Shown here: one piece after another, positions 26,572 through 33,830 of the stretch
How positions within the stretch are numbered: position 1 is the first letter of the stretch
How the letters are laid out: each line of letters opens with the position of its first letter
Notes under the pieces: model-generated
What the model saw: the letters and a program-made list of their open reading frames with translations, nothing else
What the model was told of the DNA's origin: nothing
Databases searched by the model: none
Source: an uncultured Rhodospira sp.
GTDB lineage: Bacteria > Pseudomonadota > Alphaproteobacteria > Rhodospirillales > Rhodospirillaceae
NCBI RefSeq assembly: GCF_937138205.1
Contig: NZ_CAKZOT010000047.1
Coordinates: forward strand, 1-64,000
Length of the DNA: 64,000 nucleotides
Direction of reading: 5' to 3'
Position numbers and translations under genes: made by a program

Positions 26572-27606
26572 ATGAGTTCCGTCACCGAATCCAACGACAC
26601 CCTCGTCGGCGTGCCCGAAGCCGGTCCCGATCAGGCAGTGCTGGAAGACGTAGAAAGACTGGGACACCGAATCAAGGCGGCGCGCGTGGCCATCGGTCGC
26701 ATCATCTTCGGCCAGGAGGCGGTGATCGACGGCACGCTGGTCACCCTGCTGTCGGGCGGGCATTGCCTTTTGATCGGGGTGCCGGGGCTGGCCAAGACGC
26801 GGCTGGTGCAGACCCTGGGCGTGGTTCTGGGGCTGGACGCCAAACGCGTGCAGTTCACCCCCGACCTGATGCCGGCGGACATCCTCGGCTCCGAGGTGCT
26901 GGAGCAGGACGAGAGCGGCCGGCGCGGCTTTCGGTTCATTCCCGGGCCGGTGTTCTGTCAGTTGCTGATGGCTGACGAGATCAACCGCGCCAGCCCGCGC
27001 ACCCAGTCGGCCCTGTTGCAGGCCATGCAGGAGCACAAGGTCTCGGTGGCCGGGCACTACCACGACCTGCCGGCGCCGTTTCACGTCTTGGCCACCCAGA
27101 ATCCCATCGAGCAGGAGGGCACCTATCCGCTGCCGGAGGCCCAGCTCGACCGGTTCCTGATGCAGGTGGACATCGGCTACCCGGATCGGGCGGCCGAGCG
27201 GGCCATGCTGGCGGCCACCACCACCGACCACGACGTCGCCCCCGAAGCGACTCTGACACAGGAAGACCTGCTGGCCGCGCAACGGCTGGTGCGGCGCGTG
27301 CCCATGGGCGAGAGCGTGGTCGAGGCCATCCTCACCCTGGTGCGCAACGGCCGACCGGAGACCACCGCGTTGCCCGAGGTCAAACTGCACGTGGCGTGGG
27401 GACCGGGGCCGCGCGCGAGCCAGTCGCTGGCACTGGCCTGCAGGGCGCGGGCCATTCTCCAGGGGAGGCTGGCGCCGAGTGTCGATGACGTGGTCGCGCT
27501 CGCCCGCCCGGTGCTGATCCACCGCATGGCGCCGACCTTAACCGCGCGGGCCGACGGCGTGACCCTGGGCGAGATCATCGACCGCCTGGTGCAGACGGTG
27601 GAGTGA
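26572..27606 (+). CDS. MoxR-family AAA+ ATPase
   Basis: 344 residues of the MoxR type: Walker A GVPGLAKT, Walker B LLMADEINRASPRTQSALLQAM, the sensor region ATQNPIEQEGTYPLPEAQLDRF, and a C-terminal lid. AGGAGAG precedes the ATG at 26572. MoxR ATPases act as chaperones with VWA proteins and are usually followed by DUF58 and other membrane VWA genes. Here no DUF58 gene follows; a heme sensor and a kinase do. Confidence 0.9.
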   Translation: MSSVTESNDTLVGVPEAGPDQAVLEDVERLGHRIKAARVAIGRIIFGQEAVIDGTLVTLLSGGHCLLIGVPGLAKTRLVQTLGVVLGLDAKRVQFTPDLMPADILGSEVLEQDESGRRGFRFIPGPVFCQLLMADEINRASPRTQSALLQAMQEHKVSVAGHYHDLPAPFHVLATQNPIEQEGTYPLPEAQLDRFLMQVDIGYPDRAAERAMLAATTTDHDVAPEATLTQEDLLAAQRLVRRVPMGESVVEAILTLVRNGRPETTALPEVKLHVAWGPGPRASQSLALACRARAILQGRLAPSVDDVVALARPVLIHRMAPTLTARADGVTLGEIIDRLVQTVE

Positions 27607-27739
27607 GACGTTTTCCGGACGGGCGCGAAAAGGGTTGCCGCGCCCCTGCGTTCAGTTATTATTATTCTAATATGAGGAGTGCGGGTATTCGGCCTTTTGC
27701 GGGCTTTTTCCACAGTTTTTGGTGATGGGGGAGCGGTCC

Positions 27740-28612
27740 ATGGGGCTCGGAACGAAGTTCAACCTGGTGCTGTTCGGCATGTTCGCCGCCGGGCTGGCGG
27801 TGGCGGCCATGCTGACCTATCACCTTCTCCAGGACTTCGCGCGGGAGGCCGTGCTTGGCCGGGCGCGGGTGATGATGGATACGGCCCAGGCCGTGCGCTC
27901 CTATACCGCAACCGAGATTCGACCCCTGCTGGCCGACCGCATGGACGACACGTTCCTGCCGCACACCGTGCCGTCGTTCGCCGCACAGGAGAACCTCCGC
28001 CGGGTGGTCGAGGACTACCCGGATTTCTCCTACAAGGAGGCGGCGCTCAACCCGACCAACCCGGTCGACCGTGCCACCGATTGGGAAGCCGACATCATCA
28101 ACCTGTTCCGCAAGGACCGCGACCAGGAGGAACTGGTGACCATCCGGGAGACGCCCACGGGCCAGGCGCTGGTGCTGGCGCGGCCTCTGGTGGTCAATGA
28201 CGAAAGCTGCCTGACCTGCCACAGTACGGTGCAGGCCGCGCCCGGGTCGATGCTGGCGGTCTACGGTCCCAGCAACGGGTTCGGTTGGGAACTGAACGAG
28301 GTGATCGGCGCCCAGGTCGTCAGTGTGCCGATGTCGGTGCCGCTGCAGCGGGCGTGGACCACGTTCCTGATTGTCATCGGCACCCTGGCCGCCGTGTTTC
28401 TGGTGGTCGCCGTGCTGCTCAACATCTTTCTGCGGGTGCTGGTCATCCGGCCCGTGGTGCGGCTGTCGAACATGGCCGTCGAGGTGAGCATGGGCAACAT
28501 GGACCTGCCGGAGGTGAAGCACGACAGCCGCGACGAGATCGGGGCGCTGTCCGCCGCCTTCGCGCGGATGCGCCGCAGCCTGGAAACCGCGCTGAACATG
28601 CTCAAGGAGTAG
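27740..28612 (+). CDS. Membrane sensor with periplasmic c-type heme domain (DUF3365/Tll0287-like) and HAMP
   Basis: 290 residues. Membrane helix 1 is about 8-28. A periplasmic domain (30-205) carries a single c-type heme site CLTCH (157-161) and the AVRSYTATEIRPLL pattern of the DUF3365/Tll0287-like fold. Membrane helix 2 is about 206-232, then a HAMP domain (RPVVRLSNMAVEVSMGNMDLPEV and DEIGALSAAFARMRRSL), and the protein stops with no kinase, cyclase or chemotaxis output. The ATG at 27740 has GGGGGAG at the right distance; upstream TTG/ATG codons are alternatives. The Ser/Thr kinase gene follows after 25 bases. By inference it senses redox state or a ligand at the heme and passes the signal on through HAMP. 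Confidence 0.83.
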   Translation: MGLGTKFNLVLFGMFAAGLAVAAMLTYHLLQDFAREAVLGRARVMMDTAQAVRSYTATEIRPLLADRMDDTFLPHTVPSFAAQENLRRVVEDYPDFSYKEAALNPTNPVDRATDWEADIINLFRKDRDQEELVTIRETPTGQALVLARPLVVNDESCLTCHSTVQAAPGSMLAVYGPSNGFGWELNEVIGAQVVSVPMSVPLQRAWTTFLIVIGTLAAVFLVVAVLLNIFLRVLVIRPVVRLSNMAVEVSMGNMDLPEVKHDSRDEIGALSAAFARMRRSLETALNMLKE

Positions 28613-28637
28613 GGCGGACCGAATGGAAGGCGGGACT

Positions 28638-30101
28638 ATGACGATGGACCGGGACCGGACCGCGCCCGAGCGGATTGGCCGCTATCGGATCGACGGCGAG
28701 TTGGGCCGTGGGGCGATGGGCGTGGTCTATCGCGGCCACGACGAGGACATCGACCGGCCGGTGGCGCTGAAGACCGTGCGCGCCGATCTGCTGGACGGAC
28801 CGGACGCCGACAACTGGCTGACCCGCTTCCGGCAGGAAGCCCGCGCCGCCGCCCGCTGCCTGCACCCCAACATCGTGACCGTGTTCGAATACGGTGAGGA
28901 CGCCGGGCTCGCCTTCATCGCCATGGAATACGTGCGTGGTCGGTCGCTGCAGGCATTCCTGGCCCGCGACACTCCGTTCGGGACTCAGATCAGCGTCCGT
29001 GTCGTCTCGCAGGTGCTGTCCGCCCTGGGCGCGGCGCACGCGCTTGGCGTCGTTCACCGCGACATCAAGCCGAGCAATGTGATTATCCTGGAGTCGGGCG
29101 CCGTCAAAGTCACCGATTTCGGCATCGCCCGTCTGGCGGACTCGGTCAGCCTGTCCCAGCACGGCGCGATGGTTGGCACCCCGGGCTACATGGCGCCGGA
29201 GCAGTTCACTGGCGGGACCGTGGATGCCCGCACCGATCTGTTCGCCGTGGGCGTGGTCCTTTACGAGCTTCTGACCGGGCGCAAGCCGTTCCCCGGCAAG
29301 AGTATGCACGAGGTGATGTACCGGGTCCTGAACGGCGCGCCGGAGCCACCCGTGGGCCGGACCGAGCCGCTGTCCAAGGAGCTGATCGCGGTCATGATGA
29401 CGGCGCTGGCGCGAGACCCGGACGATCGCTATCCCGATGCCGCCGCGTTCCGGCGGGCGCTCAAGGCGGCGGCGCCGGCCGGGGCGGTCGCCCCCGAGGG
29501 GGAAGACGATCCGGCCGATGCGGTGGACGCCACGCGAGTCATGAAGCTGGCCGACGCCGCGCCGCCGGCCGGTCCGGCCGGTGAACTCGACGAGGCGGCC
29601 GTGCGTCAGGCCAGAGAGCATCTGGCGACCCATATCGGCCCGGTCGCCTCGGTCATCGTGCGCGACGCGGTCACCCGGGTGAGCGGCGTGCGGCAGCTCT
29701 ATGAGGTGCTGGCGGAGCATATTCCCGATGACGCCGAACGCACTGCGTTCCAGCGCAAGGCGGTGCGCGGCGCGTTGGGGGTGACGCGCGGCAGCGGGAC
29801 GCAAGCGGGGACCGGCGGGTCTCGGCCGACGGGGGCCGGTTCGGGCGTGCGCACGGGTGTTCGCACGGGCACGTCCGCCACCGGCGGCAGTCAGGCGGCG
29901 CCGGTGAACGGGGCGATCGTGGACGAGGACAAGGACCGCCTGCGCTTGGCGCTGGCCGAGCACCTGGGGCCGATCGCCGGCGTCCTGGTCAAGCGCGAGG
30001 CCGCGCGGGCCAACAGTCCCGCCCACCTGGGCCAGTTGCTGGCCGAGCACATCGACGATCCCGACGCCCGCAATGCGTTTCTCAAGCGTGTGCGTGGGTG
30101 A
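28638..30101 (+). CDS. Ser/Thr protein kinase with two C-terminal repeats
   Basis: 487 residues. The Hanks-type kinase domain (about 16-275) is complete: GRGAMGVV loop (23-30), Lys45, HRDIKPSN (140-147), DFG (160-162), GTPGYMAPEQ and RYPDAAAF. No membrane helix is present, so it is cytoplasmic, unlike PASTA kinases. After an acidic linker two repeats of about 53 residues occur (325-378 and 435-487), both with the plan A..HLGPI(A/V)..(L/I)V, then L..LLAEHI, then D.(A/E)R..F..(K)VRG; they resemble DUF8082-type repeats. A Gly/Thr/Arg-rich linker separates them. The start at 28638 follows GGAAGGCGGG; an ATG at 28623 is alternative. Neighbour of the heme/HAMP sensor and probably co-transcribed. 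Confidence 0.9.
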   Translation: MTMDRDRTAPERIGRYRIDGELGRGAMGVVYRGHDEDIDRPVALKTVRADLLDGPDADNWLTRFRQEARAAARCLHPNIVTVFEYGEDAGLAFIAMEYVRGRSLQAFLARDTPFGTQISVRVVSQVLSALGAAHALGVVHRDIKPSNVIILESGAVKVTDFGIARLADSVSLSQHGAMVGTPGYMAPEQFTGGTVDARTDLFAVGVVLYELLTGRKPFPGKSMHEVMYRVLNGAPEPPVGRTEPLSKELIAVMMTALARDPDDRYPDAAAFRRALKAAAPAGAVAPEGEDDPADAVDATRVMKLADAAPPAGPAGELDEAAVRQAREHLATHIGPVASVIVRDAVTRVSGVRQLYEVLAEHIPDDAERTAFQRKAVRGALGVTRGSGTQAGTGGSRPTGAGSGVRTGVRTGTSATGGSQAAPVNGAIVDEDKDRLRLALAEHLGPIAGVLVKREAARANSPAHLGQLLAEHIDDPDARNAFLKRVRG

Positions 30102-30124
30102 TCGGATCTTCGACCGTATTACCC

Positions 30125-30967
30125 TCAGGCGACTGTCGGACCGGACAGGTGGCTCCAGCCAAAGGCGATCATGCCGACGCCGATGACGGCGATGATGGCC
30201 GCCGAGACATAGGGCGCCTTGGCCAGCCAGCGGTCAAACCGTCGCGTCCGGCGGGAAACGGCGCGCAAGCCCACCGCCGCGATGACGCCGGCGGCGACCA
30301 GTGTGACGGCAAGGCCGACGCTGAAGGCGCCAACCAGCCCCACACCCAGCCAGAAGCGGTCCAGGTGCAGGCACAGGATCAGCACCGTGATGGCGGCCGA
30401 ACAGGGAATCAGCCCGCCGGTCAGGCCGAACAGAACGACCTGAGGCGTGGTGGCGCCACCGGCCGCCGCCGCGCCTTTGAACCGGGACTCGATCTCGCGC
30501 GCGTGCGCCGCCGCATGAGCGTCGCTGCTCCCCTCCCCGGGGAGGGGATGCGAATGGTCGTGATGATGAGAATGGTCATGGTGGTGATCGTGCCCGTGCC
30601 CATGCCCATGATTGGCGGCGGGCGCGTCGGCGCGGCGGGTGCTGATCCACATCCACCCGGCGATGACCAGGATGATCGCGCCCGAAGCCATCATGAACCA
30701 CGGCTCCAGGTCCTCGCCGATCATCGCTTCGCCGAAGCGTAGCGCCAGCAGGGCCAGGATCCAGACGATCAGGGTGTGCGAGACGGCGGCCGCCAGCCCC
30801 AGCAGCACAGCCTGCGCCACGGTGCCGCGCACGGCGACGATGAACGCCGCCATCATGGTCTTGGAATGCCCGGGCTCCAGCCCGTGCAGGGCGCCCAGAG
30901 CCAACGCCGTTGCGGCCAGCAATACCGGCTGCCCGCCGCCGTCGGAAATCGCCGTGGTCAGGTCCAT
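30125..30967 (-). CDS. NicO/RcnA-type nickel/cobalt exporter
   Basis: 280 residues, about six membrane helices. The first conserved site HGLEPGHSK (28-36) and a large His/Asp-rich loop (about 119-140, HGHGHGHD then HHDHSHHHDHSH) are marks of RcnA/NicO exporters. The second half has GLIPCSAAITVLILCLHLDRFWLG. The start at 30967 follows GGAAAGGAC. It lies 17 bases after the metal-sensing repressor gene, so one transcript is likely. Ni(II)/Co(II) export is inferred from family and context. Confidence 0.88.
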   Translation of the reverse strand: MDLTTAISDGGGQPVLLAATALALGALHGLEPGHSKTMMAAFIVAVRGTVAQAVLLGLAAAVSHTLIVWILALLALRFGEAMIGEDLEPWFMMASGAIILVIAGWMWISTRRADAPAANHGHGHGHDHHHDHSHHHDHSHPLPGEGSSDAHAAAHAREIESRFKGAAAAGGATTPQVVLFGLTGGLIPCSAAITVLILCLHLDRFWLGVGLVGAFSVGLAVTLVAAGVIAAVGLRAVSRRTRRFDRWLAKAPYVSAAIIAVIGVGMIAFGWSHLSGPTVA

Positions 30968-30984
30968 GGTCCCGTCCTTTCCGG

Positions 30985-31311
30985 CTACAGATAGCGCGAG
31001 ATTTCCTTGAACTCGGCCAGCACCGCCTTGGTCTCCGGCCCCTCGCGCACCACGCCGTCGAGGCAGTGGTCGATGTGATCGCGGATGAACACCTGCTTGG
31101 CCTGTCGCACCGCCGCCTCGACCGCCGCGAGCTGCTGGGCCACGTCCACGCACGGGCGCTCTTCCTCGATCATGGCGCTGATCTTGCGCAGATGGCCCTC
31201 GGCGCGGCGCAGGCGCTTGATGATGTCGCCGTGCGTCGTATGCACGGGCTTCGCCTGGGGCGTCGTCGCATCGTCAGGCGTGGGGGCGGTCTCCACCGTG
31301 GTCATGGTCAT
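30985..31311 (-). CDS. CsoR/RcnR/InrS-family metal-sensing repressor
   Basis: 108-residue all-helical repressor (IIKRLRRAEGHLRKISAMIEE, then CVDVAQQLAAVEAAVRQA). Metal-ligand positions are Cys54, His79 and Cys83, with His24 and His27 near the N-terminus. The Cys-His-Cys spacing of 25 and 4 is that of CsoR and of the nickel sensor InrS, not the Cys-His-His of RcnR. The adjacent NicO exporter points to nickel or cobalt as inducer. A G/C-tract operator candidate lies about 42 bases upstream of its start (31353-31369). Confidence 0.87.
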   Translation of the reverse strand: MTMTTVETAPTPDDATTPQAKPVHTTHGDIIKRLRRAEGHLRKISAMIEEERPCVDVAQQLAAVEAAVRQAKQVFIRDHIDHCLDGVVREGPETKAVLAEFKEISRYL

Positions 31312-31352
31312 CGAGTCCCTGGTCTGTCGCGCGTCACGTCAAGATATAACCT

Positions 31353-31369
31353 ATCCCCCCGGAGGGGAT
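31353..31369. promoter_or_regulatory. Candidate operator for the CsoR/InrS-like repressor
   Basis: ATCCCC (31353-31358) and GGGGAT (31364-31369) form an inverted repeat with a 5-nt CG-rich spacer, set in an AT-rich stretch (atataacct). CsoR/RcnR-family operators have such a G-tract/C-tract centre. It sits between the repressor gene and the divergent hprK. Confidence 0.6.
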
Positions 31370-31548
31370 CTGTCAATGCGAACGCATCTCAAGTGGTGGG
31401 ACTCGCCATGGGACCCTTCGCCTTGGGCCGCCGGGGACGCTACACTGTGCGCCAGTCCCGTTCCAGGGGCCCTCTCAACCCCGGCGCACCGCCGCCGCCC
31501 ATTCGGGGTCCGGCACGCCTCGGGGACAGCACACGGGAAGGACATCCG

Positions 31549-32067
31549 ATGGACCTGGAGACCGCGCCCTCGACCGTCCACGCCACCTGCGTTGCCCTGG
31601 CCGAGGGCGGCGTGCTGTTGCGGGGCGGCGCCGGATCCGGCAAGTCCGATCTGGCGTTGCGCCTGTTGGAAAGCGGCGACGCGCGGCTGGTGGCCGACGA
31701 TCGCGTGATTCTCGATCGCGACCCGGACACCGAGCATGTGTACGCCTCAACGCCGGAGCCGTTGCGCGGCCTTCTGGAAGTGCGGGGAATCGGGGTGATT
31801 TCCCTGGACACCTCGCGCTGGGTGGCCAACGCGCCGTTGATCGCGGTGATCGACATGGCGCCGCTGCCCGGCGCGGTGCCGCGCACGCCGTCGGCGCTGA
31901 CCTGCGACCCGGTGGCCGATGCCAACCGGTACAGCCCGCACAAGGGAACCCGGGTGCGCCGCTTCGTGCTGTGGCCGTTCGAGGTCTCGGCGCCGGCCAA
32001 GGTGCGCCTGGCGGCGGCCATCGCGACAGAGGCGATCGTGCCCCTGACGGAACAGGATGTGTCATGA
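31549..32067 (+). CDS. hprK: HPr kinase/phosphorylase, short alphaproteobacterial form
   Basis: 172 residues, only the catalytic C-terminal domain, as usual in alphaproteobacteria. Walker A RGGAGSGKSDLALRL (25-39), ADDRVIL, and the LEVRGIGVI signature motif are present. It phosphorylates and dephosphorylates HPr at the regulatory serine. First gene of hprK-rapZ-EIIA-HPr-EI, with 4-base overlap to rapZ. In many relatives a chvG/chvI-like two-component pair precedes hprK; here the Ni/Co genes do. Confidence 0.92.
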   Translation: MDLETAPSTVHATCVALAEGGVLLRGGAGSGKSDLALRLLESGDARLVADDRVILDRDPDTEHVYASTPEPLRGLLEVRGIGVISLDTSRWVANAPLIAVIDMAPLPGAVPRTPSALTCDPVADANRYSPHKGTRVRRFVLWPFEVSAPAKVRLAAAIATEAIVPLTEQDVS

Positions 32068-33053
32068 GCGAACAGCCCCTGGCGGTTCGGGCTGACGCTG
32101 CCGACTCGGAAGGTGCCGCGCCTGAACACCAGCGCCTTGTGGTGCTGACCGGCATGTCGGGCGCGGGCAAGTCCTCGGCGCTGGCGGCCCTGGAGGACCT
32201 GGGGTACGAGGCGGTGGACAACCTGCCGCTGGCCCTGCTCGACGGATTGATCGCCGGCGGCACGCTCGACCGGCCGCTGGCGGTGGTGATCGACGTGCGC
32301 ACGCGCGATTTCACCGTCGAGCGCCTGCTGGACACCATCGACCGTTTGCGCGAGCGGCCGGCGCTGGACGTGACCCTGTTGTTCCTGGACTGCGACGATG
32401 ACGTGTTGCGCCGGCGGTTCACCGAGACTCGGCGACGCCATCCGCTGGCCCTCGACCGGCCGTTGAGTGATGGCCTGGCGCTGGAACGGGCGCGCATGGA
32501 GCCGCTGCGCGCGCGCGCCGACGTGATGGTCGACACCGCCCACTGGACCCTGGGCGACCTGAAACGCCGCCTGGAGGATCAGCTCGGCCTGGCGCCCGGC
32601 ACGGATACCACGTTGATCGCGGTGGTGTCGTTCGGCTTTCGGCACGGGCTGCCGCGCGAGGCGGATCTTGTGTTCGACGTCCGTTTCCTGCGTAATCCCC
32701 ACTACGTGACGGAATTGAGACCGTTGTGCGGGCGTGACGCGCCGGTGGCGGCCTACGTCGACACCGATCCGGACCTTGACCGGTTCTGGTCGGCGCTGAC
32801 GGGGTTGCTGGAGGTGGTCCTGCGCCGGCAACAGGGCGAGGGGAAGAGCTATCTGACGCTGGCCATCGGCTGCACCGGCGGAAGGCACCGATCGGTGCTG
32901 CTGGCGGAACGGCTGGGAGCGTGGTTGCAGGGCCGGGGAGAGCGGGTCACGGTGCGTCACCGTGATCTGGATCGAAGCGGAGACGGGAGAGGACAGAGGG
33001 AAACGATGCCGAGCACAAGCGCGAGCGCGACGGGTGGAGACACGGGCCGATGA
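32064..33053 (+). CDS. rapZ: RapZ-family nucleotide-binding protein
   Basis: 329 residues of the RapZ/YvcJ family: N-terminal Walker A GMSGAGKSS (30-38), LGYEAVDNLP, and the C-terminal SFGFRHGLPREADLVFDVRFLRNPHY and IGCTGGRHRSV motifs. In enterics RapZ is an RNase E adapter for amino-sugar control; in alphaproteobacteria the role is less clear. The last 25 residues are a non-conserved tail. Overlaps hprK upstream and the EIIA gene downstream (4 bases each). Confidence 0.92.
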   Translation: MSEQPLAVRADAADSEGAAPEHQRLVVLTGMSGAGKSSALAALEDLGYEAVDNLPLALLDGLIAGGTLDRPLAVVIDVRTRDFTVERLLDTIDRLRERPALDVTLLFLDCDDDVLRRRFTETRRRHPLALDRPLSDGLALERARMEPLRARADVMVDTAHWTLGDLKRRLEDQLGLAPGTDTTLIAVVSFGFRHGLPREADLVFDVRFLRNPHYVTELRPLCGRDAPVAAYVDTDPDLDRFWSALTGLLEVVLRRQQGEGKSYLTLAIGCTGGRHRSVLLAERLGAWLQGRGERVTVRHRDLDRSGDGRGQRETMPSTSASATGGDTGR

Positions 33054-33451
33054 TCGGACTGGTTCTCGTCACGCACGGCCGCCTTGCCGAGGAGATGCTG
33101 GCCGCGCTGGAGCACGTGGTGGGCGCTCAGCCGAACGTCGCCACCATCTGTATTGGTCCCGACGACGACATGGAACAGCGCCGGGCCGACATCGTCGAGG
33201 CCGCCGCGCGGGTCGAGCAGGGGCAAGGGGTGATCGTGCTGACCGACATGTTCGGCGGCACGCCGTCCAATCTCGCCATTTCGATCATGGACCGGGCGAG
33301 CATCGAGGTGATCGCCGGCGTCAACCTGCCGATGCTGATCAAGCTGGCGTCCGTGCGATCGACCGAACCGCTCACCGACGCGGTGACCAGCGCCCAGCTG
33401 GCCGGGCGCAAGTATATCAACGTGGCCTCGCGCCTTTTGACGCAGGAGTAG
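33050..33451 (+). CDS. PTS EIIA component, mannose type
   Basis: 133-residue single-domain EIIA of the mannose family. The phosphorylatable His9 is in VLVTHGRLAEEML, and VLTDMFGGTPSN and the VIAGVNLPMLIKL strands match. No EIIB/EIIC/EIID genes are in the window, so a regulatory rather than transport role is inferred. Confidence 0.9.
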   Translation: MIGLVLVTHGRLAEEMLAALEHVVGAQPNVATICIGPDDDMEQRRADIVEAAARVEQGQGVIVLTDMFGGTPSNLAISIMDRASIEVIAGVNLPMLIKLASVRSTEPLTDAVTSAQLAGRKYINVASRLLTQE

Positions 33452-33455
33452 TCCG

Positions 33456-33830
33456 GTGTCCGCCCCGCCCTCCACGCCCGTGCCGCCGTTCCGCCCCCGC
33501 GTCGTGCGGTCCGCCGATGACGGCGGCGGTTCGGGCGTGGCCGCCGCGCGCGCCGGGGCCGGGCGGGTGCGAGCCGAGTGCACGATCGTCAACCAACGCG
33601 GCCTGCACGCGCGGGCCGCCGCCCGCTTCGTCAAGACCGTCGAGCGCTTCGACGCGGCGGTGACGGTGTTCAGCCGGGGCCAGGAGGTGTCGGGCCATTC
33701 CATCATGGGCCTGATGATGCTGGCGGCCGGTCCCGGTTCGGTCATTCAGGTGGTCTGTGAGGGCCGGGAGGCGCAAGAGGTGCTGGAGGCCCTGCAAGCG
33801 TTGATCGCGGGCCGGTTCCATGAGGACTAG
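33456..33830 (+). CDS. HPr phosphocarrier with N-terminal extension
   Basis: 124 residues from a GTG start. The HPr core spans about 38-122 with the active His51 in NQRGLHARAAARF and the regulatory Ser82 in SGHSIMGLMMLAAG; their spacing of 31 equals the classic His15/Ser46. A Pro/Gly/Ala-rich extension of about 35 residues precedes it and may be disordered. Alternatively translation starts further in, but no good start is visible before the core. Overlaps the EI gene by 11 bases. Confidence 0.88.
   Translation: MSAPPSTPVPPFRPRVVRSADDGGGSGVAAARAGAGRVRAECTIVNQRGLHARAAARFVKTVERFDAAVTVFSRGQEVSGHSIMGLMMLAAGPGSVIQVVCEGREAQEVLEALQALIAGRFHED

Noticed and set aside
31100-31350. Chaperone-like or CsoR operon with copper gene
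   Set aside because: Ligand spacing alone would allow copper, but the adjacent NicO exporter with its His-rich loop argues for nickel or cobalt.
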